DNA of 64,000 nt from contig CAZCTC010000035.1 in the NCBI GenBank assembly GCA_964501335.1, positions 1 through 64,000 on the forward strand, in the 5' to 3' direction. Positions 8,937 through 18,298 of this stretch are shown here, one piece after another (the stretch's first letter is position 1; every line of letters starts with the position of its first letter). The DNA is from CAZCTC01 sp964501335. Lineage in GTDB: Bacteria > Chloroflexota > Anaerolineae > B4-G1 > SLSP01. The position numbers were made by a program, and so were the translations under genes. The notes under the pieces were generated by a model. That model had not been told where the DNA came from. It saw nothing but the letters and a program-made list of their open reading frames with translations, and did not search any database.

Positions 8937-8947
8937 GTGTTTTGTTT

Positions 8948-8983
8948 ATATTTGGGGTGGCTTTCCGAAGCCGCCCCAAATAT
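8948..8983. repeat. Palindrome (ATATTTGGGG arm)
   Basis: Arms ATATTTGGGG and CCCCAAATAT with inner GGCTT/AAGCC pairing. It is one of two palindromes in the 383-base gap between the GH13 and ada genes; the rest of the gap holds no credible gene. Confidence 0.65.
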
Positions 8984-9035
8984 GTTTTCCTTTGGAGCTT
9001 TACAGCGTCCCGCAAGGGGCAGAAGAAAAAGCCTA

Positions 9036-9069
9036 TTTTTTCGCGCGCCGTCTGCGGCGCGCGAAAAAA
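9036..9069. repeat. Dispersed palindrome, CGCGCGCCG arm
   Basis: Perfect 15-bp arms around a TCTG loop, followed by TGAATAAAAAC and a short CT-rich segment. The stem and loop are identical to the copy at 16446-16479, more than 7 kb away. Confidence 0.85.
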
Positions 9070-9258
9070 TGAATAAAAACAAACTCCCCCTTTCCCGCGC
9101 CAGCGGGGAAGGGGGCTGGGGGGATGAGGTAAAAAATTTGTGTGTGCGCATAACTTCTGGGATCGAGGGCGAGGGCGGCCACATTGGGCCGCCCCTACGG
9201 AAATGGTTTCAGGGGTAGGGGCGTCCCGGCGTGGGCGCCCTAAATTTTTGCGCGAAAT

Positions 9259-10296
9259 TTATTTATATCTGGCTTCCAGATCCAGGAGGTATTGTTTACG
9301 TTCCAGGCCGCCGGCGTAACCGGTCAATTTGCCGTCGCCGCCGATGACCCGATGGCAGGGGACGACGATGGCGATGCGGTTCATTCCGTTGGCATGGGCG
9401 ACGGCCCGCACGGCCTGCGGCAGGCCCAGGAGGTCGGCTTCTTCTTTATAAGAGAAGGTGCTGCCGTAAGGGATCGAGCGCAGCGCGGCCCAGACTTTTT
9501 GTTGAAAGGGCGTTCCCGGTTGCAACAGGGGCAGGTCGAAGTCGCGGCGCGTTCCGGCGAAATATTCTTCCAGCTGGAGGCTCAGCTTTTCGAGATGCGG
9601 GTGGGGGCCGGGTAGAAATTCGGCGTTGAGCAGTTCTCCCAGGCGCCGGAGTCCGCTTTCCAGCGTTTTCTGGTCGCTGAATTCCAGCAGACAGAGGCCG
9701 GCGTCGGTCGCTCCGGCGAACATGGGGCCGAGCGGCGTCAGGAGGCGGGTCAACATGACGGGCTGATGGTCACGGGCGGCGCTGGGGGTAAAGCCGGTGG
9801 CTTTTTTGAACGATTCGACAAATCCGCTGAGCGATTCATACCCTGAGTCAAAGGCGGCTTCGATCACTTTATCTCCTTCATTAATATGGTTGGCGGCCTG
9901 TCCGAGGCGCAGAGCGCGTTGGTAAGCCTGGAGGGTCATGCCGTAGTGTTTTTTGAACCAGCGGCGGGCCCGGTTGGGATTGAGTCCCAGGCTTTCCAGA
10001 TCGCTGTCCTTGAGCCGGGGAGCGTTGTTGTTTTCCATTACTGTGAAGAGCGGGCGCAGCCAGTCGGGGACGGCGCCGGCATATTCCAGGGGACGGCAGA
10101 GTTTGCAGGGACGGTAGCCCTGTTGGAGGGCTTCCTGGACGGAGGGGAAGAATTCGACATTCTCGGGTTTGGGTTTGCGGGCCGGGCAGGTGGGACGGCA
10201 GAAGATGCCGGTGGTTTTGATGCCGGCGATGAAGAGGCCTTCGAAGGCGCTGTCGCGGTGCAGCAGGGCGTTGTAGAGAGTGTCGAAATCCAACAT
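9259..10296 (-). CDS. ada: Ada: bifunctional transcription regulator and O6-methylguanine-DNA methyltransferase
   Basis: 345 residues from the ATG at 10296, chosen because GGAGG lies five bases upstream. The N-terminal Ada domain has the four zinc cysteines (Cys33, Cys37, Cys64, Cys67 in FCRPTCPARKP and CKLCRP) that accept methyl groups from phosphotriesters. An AraC-type helix-turn-helix follows (about 95-170). The C-terminal methyltransferase domain has the suicide cysteine in VPCHRVIGG (Cys314). It repairs O6-alkylguanine and activates its own and other repair genes after methylation. Length and domain order are those of the E. coli type. It stands alone, between palindromes. Confidence 0.92.
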   Translation of the reverse strand: MLDFDTLYNALLHRDSAFEGLFIAGIKTTGIFCRPTCPARKPKPENVEFFPSVQEALQQGYRPCKLCRPLEYAGAVPDWLRPLFTVMENNNAPRLKDSDLESLGLNPNRARRWFKKHYGMTLQAYQRALRLGQAANHINEGDKVIEAAFDSGYESLSGFVESFKKATGFTPSAARDHQPVMLTRLLTPLGPMFAGATDAGLCLLEFSDQKTLESGLRRLGELLNAEFLPGPHPHLEKLSLQLEEYFAGTRRDFDLPLLQPGTPFQQKVWAALRSIPYGSTFSYKEEADLLGLPQAVRAVAHANGMNRIAIVVPCHRVIGGDGKLTGYAGGLERKQYLLDLEARYK

Positions 10297-10330
10297 GGAG
10301 CCTCCATTTTTGCTTTGTGAATTCATTTTC

Positions 10331-10475
10331 CGCCCCGCAACAGGTGCTTTCCTGGTAAAAAGCGACGCGCTGTGCGAAGCAGGGGGAGAGAGTTATTTTT
10401 ATTCATATTTTCGGCGGCTTCAGAAAGCCGCCGAAAATAGGGGCTTTTTTCTCAGACTAACCGCACAGGTCGTTG
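10331..10475. repeat. Dispersed palindrome element, reverse orientation
   Basis: Stem at 10406-10420 and 10425-10439 (CGGCGGCTT arms, loop CAGA). The CT-rich flank and GC segment lie to the left, so this copy is inverted relative to that at 2150-2313. Its left half closely matches 17355-17420 and 18299-18360, sharing the segment CAGGTGCTTTCCTGGTAAAA with the former. Confidence 0.8.
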
Positions 10476-10486
10476 TTTTTTATATG

Positions 10487-10512
10487 TTTGCCGGCTTTCT
10501 GAAGCCGGCAAA
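10487..10512. repeat. Short palindrome (GCCGGCTT arm)
   Basis: Eleven-base arms around a TCTG loop, next to the preceding element. In the same 421-base gap, a weak hairpin GGGGGATCA/TGATCCCCC at 10638-10667 could terminate the secreted-protein gene on the minus strand. Confidence 0.6.
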
Positions 10513-10717
10513 AAGATTGCTTTTCTCGGATTTTCTGTGGTAATGCTACCATCTTTAGGTTCGGGGCGCAACCGAAAAGTTGTCAGAGAATTTATACAGC
10601 ATGGGGGAGATGTTTTTGGGTATCAGCTCAATAAAGCGGGGGATCAGGCCGTAGCACTTGATCCCCCCTTGCTCAACGATTGCGCCGCAATTTGAATCAA
10701 TTTGGCTAAAGGGGGGC

Positions 10718-12337
10718 TTATTTTTTACGCTTCACATCTGCGAAATTGTCCCCCGGCTGCTCCAGGAAAGCCGTCACCAAAGGCTGCACTCTGGAACCGA
10801 TAACGTTGATCGACCGGCTGGATCCATCACTATAACCAATCGTAACCAGATAAGATGTTCCATCCGGAGCATCCCGGAAGGGCTTGAAATAAAGATCTGC
10901 TTGCCCCATTGTATTGGTGATAACGTGTAATAGCCAGTTGGAGGTGCAAGGGGTGACCCAAAGTCCCCCACCCACCCCATCTTCAACCTGATACCTGATA
11001 GCCTGCACATCGGTTCTAATTCCATCGAGATGAATGTGAATATTATCCGGTCTATTACCCGCCGTACAGTTCTCCCCGGCATAACTTTGACCGTCCTGGC
11101 CCAGGAAGGTCCCCCGAAATGGGTCGTAATTGTAGCCGTGATAGATTGTGGCCTCTTTCAACAAACCGATCAATTCATTGTTCTGTAAATTGATATCGAT
11201 CCGGGGCGTGCCCCCATACCCCGGATAGTAAATCACATAAACCGTCCGCGTGGTCAAAGCTGAGGCAGCCGCGGAAGCGATAGGAGAATGAAGCCCCCCC
11301 GGTTTCGATCCGTCCGGGGCCACCGGCTCCATACCTGGCGCCGTGGCATACTCCGCTTTTGGTTCCGCCGTCAGCCGTGAAGGTTGTATCGTTGCGACAG
11401 AAAAACGAGTCTGGGAAGCCACAATCACAGGGAGGTAAACCTGAAACTTGGGAGATGGAACGCCAAACAAATAGGACCACCAGTTGGGATGGGCATTTCC
11501 CTCCCGGGTTTTATTGATATTGTTAAGTCCAGGCATATTCTGCATCCACCACATATGGAATCCCCAGTGCGTACATCCCCAGGCATTGCAATTAAGTGTG
11601 GTGGTGACAGCCGAGCCATCCTGGCTCCAGGAGGGACAGATAGTTTGTACTGTGGTGGGATCGTCGTAGATATAATCTCGATTATCCAGGATATTGGGGG
11701 GATGGTGAGCATCTCCACATCCCCCGATTTGATCATTTTCAGCAAACGGACGCGCCACAAATCCATAACGGTTACTGAGCAGACTGCCGCACCTGCTGTA
11801 AGGCAAAGTCGTGCTTCCCGCCCAGGGCCAGGTAGCCGTCGAGATATCGCAGGTAAAATAGTGTCCCAAAACCCCTTCCAGGCGATGATTAAAACTCTCT
11901 AAAGCCACATCGACTTCTCGGAGATAATTAAAGGTCATCGTAGTCGCTACCTGCCCACAGTCAGGAGCATCACCGGACCAATCATCGCCCGAAGTCGTCC
12001 ATTCCCACATATGGCCCTTGGTGACCCCATCGCCATTGCCGGCCCAGATCCACACTTCATCAATCTGGTGGTTGCTGAGAAGAGCGCAGAGATTGTGTTC
12101 CGCATAAATCTGAGCATAATCAGCCTGCCCATTGGGTAAAACCGGAGGCATCGTGGAATCCGTAATAATGTGACCGCCATAAACTTGATAGGCCAGATAA
12201 GGTGGAGGCGGCGTGACGGAAGCGGGCACCGAAGCTTGAATCCGAGTGGCATCTAAAGAAAAAGCAGTTACCCAAAGCCCGGCACATAATACCCCAACAG
12301 CTACAAACAACCCTGGCATCCCCCTGCGTGTTCTCAT
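10718..12337 (-). CDS. Secreted protein of unknown function
   Basis: 539 residues with an N-terminal signal peptide (core GLFVAVGVLCAGLWVTAF). I do not recognise the main domain. It is rich in Trp, His and Cys, with HQIDEVWIWAGNGDGV, GHYFTCDIS, NAWGCTHWGFHMWWMQNMPG and NWWSYLFG, suggesting a folded extracytoplasmic domain stabilised by disulfides and perhaps binding metal. Residues around FQVYLPVIV carry the Y-L-P motif that ends other secreted proteins in this window, but here about 200 more residues follow, including a predicted beta-rich domain (NELIGLLKEATIYHGYN onward). AAGGAG supports the start. The gene stands alone, so context gives no clue. Confidence 0.7.
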   Translation of the reverse strand: MRTRRGMPGLFVAVGVLCAGLWVTAFSLDATRIQASVPASVTPPPPYLAYQVYGGHIITDSTMPPVLPNGQADYAQIYAEHNLCALLSNHQIDEVWIWAGNGDGVTKGHMWEWTTSGDDWSGDAPDCGQVATTMTFNYLREVDVALESFNHRLEGVLGHYFTCDISTATWPWAGSTTLPYSRCGSLLSNRYGFVARPFAENDQIGGCGDAHHPPNILDNRDYIYDDPTTVQTICPSWSQDGSAVTTTLNCNAWGCTHWGFHMWWMQNMPGLNNINKTREGNAHPNWWSYLFGVPSPKFQVYLPVIVASQTRFSVATIQPSRLTAEPKAEYATAPGMEPVAPDGSKPGGLHSPIASAAASALTTRTVYVIYYPGYGGTPRIDINLQNNELIGLLKEATIYHGYNYDPFRGTFLGQDGQSYAGENCTAGNRPDNIHIHLDGIRTDVQAIRYQVEDGVGGGLWVTPCTSNWLLHVITNTMGQADLYFKPFRDAPDGTSYLVTIGYSDGSSRSINVIGSRVQPLVTAFLEQPGDNFADVKRKK

Positions 12338-12519
12338 AATTTCTCCTTAAAAATAAGTTCAACGCCTCAAATAATCATATAACAAAATAAAAAATTTGGT
12401 ATTTAAAAGATGATTCATACTGATGCCGGTCTCTGCATCGCTCAGGTTAAAACCACTTGGGGTAACCCTGTCAGGTCACCCTGGGAAACGAAACGTACGC
12501 CCCTCAAGAAAATTTTCAG

Positions 12520-12625
12520 ATTTGTTTATTTTTTTTTCGCGCGCCACGCTACGCAGGGGAGGTTCCCAGGGAATCGTGGTCGCTCAATAAAATTGTCAAA
12601 AGCGCTTTTTATCCCCCTTCTTCTC
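12520..12625. repeat. Truncated palindrome element
   Basis: Left arm only: TTTGTTTATT followed by TTTTCGCGCGCCACGCTACGCAG, matching the copy at 2150, then broken off before the right arm. The following bases (CCAGGGAATCGTGGT and CAATAAAATTGTCAAAAGCGC) resemble 31450-31495. Apart from this, the 491-base gap holds only the PFOR promoter. Confidence 0.6.
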
Positions 12626-12723
12626 CCGCTTGCGGGAGAAGAAGGGGCAGGGGAATGATGAGGGAGAAGTGTTCGTGCGATTTCTCACGATGTTTGTCAT
12701 CTTGTTTTAGGACGCCCTTCCTT

Positions 12724-12751
12724 TTGACTCAATATGGCAGTGTGATATAAT
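12724..12751 (+). promoter_or_regulatory. Sigma-70 promoter of PFOR gene
   Basis: TTGACT at 12724-12729, 16-base spacer, TATAAT at 12746-12751, ending 77 bases before the start codon. This is the clearest promoter in the window. Confidence 0.75.
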
Positions 12752-12828
12752 TTGGACCGGCATGTAACAGACCGTGGCTTGTAGCACGATCCTTTACCGT
12801 AGATTATTGAAACCCTCAGGAGGTTCTC

Positions 12829-15800
12829 ATGGCCGAACGAAAAATGGTGACCATTGATGGCAATCAGGCCGTGGCTTATGTAGCCCACAAGACCAACGAA
12901 GTCATTGCCATCTACCCCATCACCCCGTCGAGTACGATGGGTGAAGAAGCGGATGCTTATTCGGCGGCAGGGCAGAAGAATATTTGGGGAACGGTTCCCC
13001 TGGTCGCGGAATTGCAGTCTGAAGGCGGGGCCGCGGGGGCGGTCCACGGCGCTTTGCAGACCGGCGCTTTGACGACGACCTTCACCGCTTCGCAGGGATT
13101 GCTGTTGATGATCCCGAATATGTACAAGATCGCCGGGGAATTGACCTCGACGGTTTTCCACATTGCCGCCCGCAGTCTGGCGACGCACGCTCTCTCGATC
13201 TTCGGTGATCACTCCGACGTGATGTCGGTGCGTTCCACCGGCTGGGCCATGCTGGTCAGCAATTCCGTGCAGGAAAACATGGACAATGCGCTGATCGCTC
13301 AGGCCGCTACCCTGGAATCCCGGGTGCCGTTCCTGCATTTCTTCGACGGTTTCCGTACCTCCAGCGAGGTCAGCAAGGTTGAGCAGCTTTCTGTCGACGA
13401 TCTGAAGGCGATGATCACGGACGATTTGGTGATGGCGCATCGTGAACGCGCGCTGAATCCCGAGAACCCGGTGATGCGCGGTACTGCCCAGAACCCCGAT
13501 GTCTATTTCCAGGGCCGCGAGGCGTCCAATACTTATTATCTGGCTACCCCTGCCATCGTGCAGAAGGCCATGGACAAATTCGCCGCTTTGACCGGCCGCC
13601 AGTACCACCTGTTTGATTACGTTGGTGCGCCCGATGCCGAGCGCGTCATCGTGATCATGGGCTCCGGCGCCGAGATGACCGAAGAGACCGTGGATTATCT
13701 CGTAGCCCGCGGCGAGAAGGTCGGGGTGTTGAAAATCCACCTCTACCGTCCCTTCAGCATTGCCGATTTCGTGGCTGCTCTGCCCCAGACCGTCAAGGTC
13801 ATCGCGGCGATGGATCGCACGAAGGAACCCGGCAGTCTGGGCGAGCCGCTCTACGAAGACGTGATTGCCGCCCTGGTCGAATCCGGCCGCACCGGCATCA
13901 AGGTCATCGGCGGGCGCTACGGGCTTTCCAGCAAGGAATTCACCGCGGCTATGGTCAAGGGCATCTTCGATGAGATGGCCAAGGCCGATCCCAAGGTTCA
14001 TTTCACCGTCGGTATCGAAGACGATGTGACCCATCTGAGCATTTCCTACGATAAGAGCTTCGACATCGAGGGCTCCGATGTGGTGCGCGCGCTCTTCTAC
14101 GGCCTGGGTTCCGATGGGACCGTCGGGGCGAACAAGAACAGCATCAAGATCATCGGCGAAGATACCCCGAACTACGCTCAGGGCTATTTCTTCTACGATT
14201 CCAAGAAGGCCGGCACCGTGACCACGTCGCACCTGCGTTTCGGGCCCCGCCCGATCCGCCACAGCTGTCTGGTCAGCTCGGCCAACTTCGTGGCCTGCCA
14301 CCAGTTCAACTTCATCGAGAAGTTGAATGTGTTGGAAAAGGCTGCCCCCGGCGCCGTCTTCTTGCTGAACAGCATCTACGGCCCGACCGAGGTCTGGGAT
14401 CACCTGCCCCGCTCGATGCAGCAGGAACTGATCGATAAGAAGATCAAGTTCTACGTCATCGACGCCTACAAAGTGGCGGCGGATACCGGCATGGGCGGCC
14501 GCATCAACACCATTATGCAGACCTGTTTCTTTGCGATTTCGAACGTCTTGCCCCGCGAAGAGGCCATCGAAGCCATCAAGTACGCGATTAAGAAGACCTA
14601 CGGCAAGCGCGGCGAGACCGTGGTGCAGCAGAACTACGCGGCCGTGGATCAGACGCTGGCCAACCTCTTTGAGGTAACCGTGCCGGCGACCGCGACCAGC
14701 GCGATCGAGCTGCCTCCGGTGGTCCCCGACTATGCTCCCGAATTTATCAAGAATACCACGGCCCCCATCATGGCCTTCAAGGGCGATCAGTTGCCCGTTT
14801 CGGCCATGCCGGTGGACGGCACCTTCCCGACCGGGACCACGCAATGGGAAAAGCGCAATATCGCGCTGGAAATTCCGGTCTGGGATCCCGATGTCTGTAT
14901 TCAGTGCGGTAAGTGCTCCCTGGTCTGTCCGCACGCCGTGATCCGGATGAAGTTCTATCCGTCGCAATTGCTGGAAAAGGCTCCCGCGACCTTCAAGTCG
15001 ACCAAGGCCAAGGGCAAAGAATTCGACGGGATGTCCTTCACGATCCAGGTTGCGCCCGAGGACTGCACGGGCTGCGGCGCCTGCGTGAACACCTGCCCGG
15101 CCAAGAACAAGCAGGATGCGACGCGCAAGGCCATCAATATGGCGCCCCAGGTGCCGCTGCGCGCCCAGGAACGCGAGAACTTCGCCTTCTTCCTGACCAT
15201 CCCCGATTTCGATCGGTCCCAGGTCAAGGTCAACACGGTCAAGGGTTCACAGATGCTGCGGCCGTTGTTTGAGTTCTCCGGCGCCTGCGCCGGCTGCGGT
15301 GAGACGCCTTATGTCAAACTGGTCAGCCAGCTCTTCGGCGACCGGACCCTTGTTTCCAACGCTACGGGCTGCTCCTCGATCTACGGCGGCAACCTGCCGA
15401 CCACCCCGTGGGCGAAGAACGCCGACGGCCGCGGTCCGGCCTGGTCGAACAGCCTTTTCGAAGACAATGCCGAATTCGGTTACGGCTTCCGTCTGACCCT
15501 GGACAAGCAGTCTGAGTATGCCCGCGAACTGGTCGTTGCTCTGCGCGAGACCATCGGGGGCGAACTGGCGGATGGGTTGCTCAATGCCGGGCAGACCGAT
15601 GAGGCCGGAATTGCCGCTCAGCGCGCCCGCGTGGTCGAGCTGAAGTCCCGCCTGGCGGGTGAGAAGACCCAGCAGGCCGTTCAGCTGGTCAGCCTGGCCG
15701 ACATGCTGGTCAAGCGCTCGGTCTGGATCATGGGCGGCGACGGTTGGGCTTACGACATCGGTTACGGTGGTCTGGATCATGTCCTGGCCCAGGGCCGGAA

Positions 15801-16368
15801 TGTGAATGTGCTGGTGCTCGACACCCAGGTTTACTCCAACACCGGCGGCCAGATGTCCAAGGCGACCCCCCGCGGTGCGGTGGCGAAGTTCGCGGCCGGC
15901 GGAAAGCGGATCCCGAAGAAGGATCTGGGCATGATCGCCATGACCTACGGCAATATCTACGTGGCGCAGATCGCCATGGGGTACAACGATACGCAGACGG
16001 TCAAGGCCTTGCTCGAGGCCGAGTCCTACGACGGACCCAGCCTGGTGATCGCCTACAGCCACTGCGCCATGCACGGTATCGATATGCGCCTGGGGATGAA
16101 TCAGCAGAAAGCCGCCGTCGAATCCGGCGCCTGGATTCTCTACCGGTACGATCCGCGCCGTGCGCTGGAAGGGTTGAACCCGTTGCAGCTCGATTCCAAG
16201 GAACCGAGCCTGCCGCTGAAGGATTTCATCTATCAGGAAACCCGCTTCAAGATGCTGACGCAGTCCGATCCGGAGACTGCGGCGCAGTTGCTCGAACTGG
16301 GACAGCAGGATGTCCTGGCTCGCTGGCGCCTCTATCAGCAGATGGCGGCGATGGATTACAGCAAGTAA
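12829..16368 (+). CDS. nifJ: Pyruvate:ferredoxin (flavodoxin) oxidoreductase
   Basis: 1179 residues, the full length of the single-chain homodimeric enzyme that oxidises pyruvate to acetyl-CoA and CO2 and reduces ferredoxin. Domain I begins with AVAYVAHKTNEVIAIYPITP. Two 4Fe-4S clusters are seen in CIQCGKCSLVCP and CTGCGACVNTCP, and the third cluster's cysteines include those in CAGCGETPY. The thiamine diphosphate site is GGDGWAYDIGYGGLDH and DTQVYSNTGGQMSKATP. CAGGAGG precedes the ATG, a strong promoter lies upstream and a terminator follows, so it is a single-gene unit. It points to fermentative or anaerobic metabolism. No key residue appears to be missing. Confidence 0.96.
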   Translation: MAERKMVTIDGNQAVAYVAHKTNEVIAIYPITPSSTMGEEADAYSAAGQKNIWGTVPLVAELQSEGGAAGAVHGALQTGALTTTFTASQGLLLMIPNMYKIAGELTSTVFHIAARSLATHALSIFGDHSDVMSVRSTGWAMLVSNSVQENMDNALIAQAATLESRVPFLHFFDGFRTSSEVSKVEQLSVDDLKAMITDDLVMAHRERALNPENPVMRGTAQNPDVYFQGREASNTYYLATPAIVQKAMDKFAALTGRQYHLFDYVGAPDAERVIVIMGSGAEMTEETVDYLVARGEKVGVLKIHLYRPFSIADFVAALPQTVKVIAAMDRTKEPGSLGEPLYEDVIAALVESGRTGIKVIGGRYGLSSKEFTAAMVKGIFDEMAKADPKVHFTVGIEDDVTHLSISYDKSFDIEGSDVVRALFYGLGSDGTVGANKNSIKIIGEDTPNYAQGYFFYDSKKAGTVTTSHLRFGPRPIRHSCLVSSANFVACHQFNFIEKLNVLEKAAPGAVFLLNSIYGPTEVWDHLPRSMQQELIDKKIKFYVIDAYKVAADTGMGGRINTIMQTCFFAISNVLPREEAIEAIKYAIKKTYGKRGETVVQQNYAAVDQTLANLFEVTVPATATSAIELPPVVPDYAPEFIKNTTAPIMAFKGDQLPVSAMPVDGTFPTGTTQWEKRNIALEIPVWDPDVCIQCGKCSLVCPHAVIRMKFYPSQLLEKAPATFKSTKAKGKEFDGMSFTIQVAPEDCTGCGACVNTCPAKNKQDATRKAINMAPQVPLRAQERENFAFFLTIPDFDRSQVKVNTVKGSQMLRPLFEFSGACAGCGETPYVKLVSQLFGDRTLVSNATGCSSIYGGNLPTTPWAKNADGRGPAWSNSLFEDNAEFGYGFRLTLDKQSEYARELVVALRETIGGELADGLLNAGQTDEAGIAAQRARVVELKSRLAGEKTQQAVQLVSLADMLVKRSVWIMGGDGWAYDIGYGGLDHVLAQGRNVNVLVLDTQVYSNTGGQMSKATPRGAVAKFAAGGKRIPKKDLGMIAMTYGNIYVAQIAMGYNDTQTVKALLEAESYDGPSLVIAYSHCAMHGIDMRLGMNQQKAAVESGAWILYRYDPRRALEGLNPLQLDSKEPSLPLKDFIYQETRFKMLTQSDPETAAQLLELGQQDVLARWRLYQQMAAMDYSK

Positions 16369-16386
16369 TTCCGCTCGATAAAACAA

Positions 16387-16421
16387 AAAAACTCGCGCCC
16401 TGTCAGGGCGCGAGTTTTTTG
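16387..16421 (+). terminator. Rho-independent terminator of PFOR gene
   Basis: A-run, stem ACTCGCGCCCTG / CAGGGCGCGAGT, then six T, 19 bases after the stop. Confidence 0.9.
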
Positions 16422-16445
16422 TTGGCGGGATATGATAAAAAACTG

Positions 16446-16479
16446 TTTTTTCGCGCGCCGTCTGCGGCGCGCGAAAAAA
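16446..16479. repeat. Dispersed palindrome, identical stem to 9036-9069
   Basis: Fifteen-base arms with TCTG loop, followed by TAAACAAAAAACT. It lies between the PFOR terminator and the convergent lipoprotein gene. Confidence 0.85.
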
Positions 16480-16490
16480 TAAACAAAAAA

Positions 16491-17176
16491 CTATTGCTCC
16501 GGAGCTGCGATCTTGAGATCGGTGGGATAGGTGATCAGTACCGTGGTCGTTGTTTTGACGGCCAGGCTTTGGCTTTCACTGCCGGCACCCTCGTTGGAGA
16601 CGGCCAGGACTTCACCCCGAATCACCATTTTGTAAGGTCGTGCATCGGTTGGATTGATCCACAGCTCGGTCCGGCTGCTCAAATCGATGCCGTTTGTTCG
16701 AGTGGTACTGGTATAGAGGTAGACATTCATGAGTTGCCCGTTGAGCGTGTCGGTTTGGACCAGCCGGGGCTCACTGATGGTGGCGATGATTTTTTCCAGA
16801 GCCGTGTTGGTATCGCCCAGGTAGGTTCCGGCCGGTGCGTCGAGCGGCATCCAGGGAGCGTCCGCCTGGGTGCGCAGGTAGACGGTCGGGCTGACGACGA
16901 GGATTTCCGTTTCTGCGGCGGTGATGTGTTTGCGGTCGGGGGGGATGGATTCGATGATGCCGGTTTGGGGTGGGTTGTCTTCCGCTTCGGTGGTGACTTC
17001 CATGCGATTAGGGATCGTGTTGAGGGTGAAGAGGGCGTTGGCAATCGTGGCGGTGAGTTGTTCTGTGGTAGGGGGGGGGCGATGGTGGCCGTGGGGGCCG
17101 GCGTGCAGGCAGCGAGCGTAGCTATGACGGTGAGACTGAGGAATACAAAGATCCAATAGCGAGGCGGGTTTTTCAT
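16491..17176 (-). CDS. LolA/LppX-like lipoprotein gene, frameshifted at a G9 tract
   Basis: The start at 17176 gives a clear lipoprotein signal (MKNPPRYWIFVFLSLTVIA, then TLAACTPAP with lipobox LAAC), but this frame loses sense after about 36 residues. The protein body, from TTEQLTATIANALFTLNTIP to the stop at 16491, continues in another frame. The switch falls at nine consecutive G on the plus strand (17071-17079); ten or seven would join the frames. The body resembles the half-barrel fold of LolA/LppX/LprG lipoproteins (similarity judged by pattern only): alternating strands and DLSSRTELWINPTDARPYKM. It could be a phase-variable gene, a true null or a sequencing error. Confidence 0.65.
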
Positions 17177-17256
17177 TAGATTTTCCTTTGGTCAAATTGT
17201 TTGGTTAGTATACGGAAGAAGGATAAAGAATCAAATGGGGCGGCTTTGGAAAAGGT

Positions 17257-17294
17257 GATGTTTTTGTGCGCATTCTGATGCGCACAAAAACATC
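17257..17294. repeat. Dispersed palindrome, TGTGCGCAT arm
   Basis: Perfect 17-base arms (GATGTTTTTGTGCGCAT) around TCTG, followed by AATAAAAAAATTATC. The GC core differs from neighbouring copies although loop and A/T flanks match. Confidence 0.85.
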
Positions 17295-17354
17295 AATAAA
17301 AAAATTATCGACCTGTGCGGTTGTTCCTTCACAAGGATGAAAAACAGTTTTCGC

Positions 17355-17505
17355 GTCCCGCAACAGGTGCTTTCCTGGTAAAAAACGACGCGCTGGATGG
17401 GAAAAGAGGGTTATTTTTTATTCATTTTTCGGCGGCTTTCTGAAGCCGCCGAAAAATGGCCTGTTCTTTCCCATGTTTTCCGGGCTAACCGCACAGGTCG
17501 AAAAT
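17355..17505. repeat. Dispersed palindrome element, reverse orientation
   Basis: Stem at 17423-17438 and 17443-17458 (TTTTTCGGCGGCTT arms, TCTG loop), with the long flank to the left. Together with the preceding copy and small hairpins (CCTGGGAT/ATCCCAGG near 17530 and GCCCT/AGGGC near 17560) it fills the 555-base gap between the lipoprotein and adenosyltransferase genes. No gene is seen there. Confidence 0.8.
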
Positions 17506-17731
17506 TATTTCTCCGTCCTGCGCGGTTTCCTGGGATTTCATCCCAGGCTTTCTTAAAACGCCCTTTCAGGGCTTAAGAAGGCGCTTTCCCGGCAAGGCAT
17601 TTTTGAGAGGGGGGATTTGTACGCCTTTTGAGGTGTGCTAATCCCCCTAAACAACCGTTTACGGGAAGATTTCAGAATGTGGTATAGTCACATTTCGACC
17701 GGATGAGCAATCTGTTGTCTAAGGAGTGGAT

Positions 17732-18289
17732 ATGGATCCGATTTTCTATACGGGCAAAGGCGATCGTGGAGATACGGGTCGGTTGGGGCCGGGCCGGCTT
17801 CCTAAGGATGCCCTGTTGATCGAGACGCTGGGGACTTTTGATGAGGCGACGAGCGCCTTGGGGATGGGGCGGGCCTGGGCGCAGGATTCCGAGGTGCGCC
17901 GGGTTATTCCAGAAGTGCAGCGCCATCTCTATCGGTTGATGTCCCATCTGTCGGCGACGGCGGAGGCCCGGTTACAGTTTTCCGGCCTGACCCAGACGGA
18001 ACTTCATTGGCTGGAAGAAGAGCTGGCCGGGTTGGAGAAGAATGTCCCGGCGTTGCAGGGTTTTGTGCTGCCGGGGGATTCGTCGGCCGGGGCGGCGTTA
18101 CATCTGGCGCGGACGGTGGTGCGGCGCGCTGAACGCCGGTTGGTGGCGTTGATGGCTCAGGAGGATGAGGCCGGGATCGGTGAGGAGAATCTGGCCTATG
18201 TGAACCGGCTTTCGTCGTGGTGTTTTGTGGCGGCACTGTGTGAGGATCAACGGGCCGGGCAGCTTTCTACGCCGGCGCGCACGGTTTGA
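17732..18289 (+). CDS. PduO-type cob(I)alamin adenosyltransferase
   Basis: 185 residues from the ATG at 17732, five bases after AAGGAG; a GTG two codons earlier overlaps that ribosome site. The N-terminal ATP-binding motif FYTGKGDRGDTGR, the central LPGDSSAGAALHLARTVVRRAERR and the C-terminal YVNRLSSWCFVAAL are the signatures of the PduO family. It transfers the adenosyl group of ATP to cob(I)alamin to make coenzyme B12. It stands alone, with a TATAGT -10-like box about 50 bases upstream. The family usual SDLLF-type motif reads SSWCF here, a mild change. Confidence 0.93.
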   Translation: MDPIFYTGKGDRGDTGRLGPGRLPKDALLIETLGTFDEATSALGMGRAWAQDSEVRRVIPEVQRHLYRLMSHLSATAEARLQFSGLTQTELHWLEEELAGLEKNVPALQGFVLPGDSSAGAALHLARTVVRRAERRLVALMAQEDEAGIGEENLAYVNRLSSWCFVAALCEDQRAGQLSTPARTV

Positions 18290-18298
18290 TTTTAGCGT

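Noticed and set aside
3349..9184. Antisense open frames of about 900 and 970 residues opposite both GH13 genes
   Set aside because: They mirror high-GC codons of real genes, are low-complexity (Ile/Arg/His/Val-rich) and lack ribosome sites and known motifs.
12697..17159. Long open frames opposite and out of frame with the PFOR gene, up to 756 residues
   Set aside because: Shadows of the strongly biased PFOR codons; PFOR motifs in the main frame are unambiguous.
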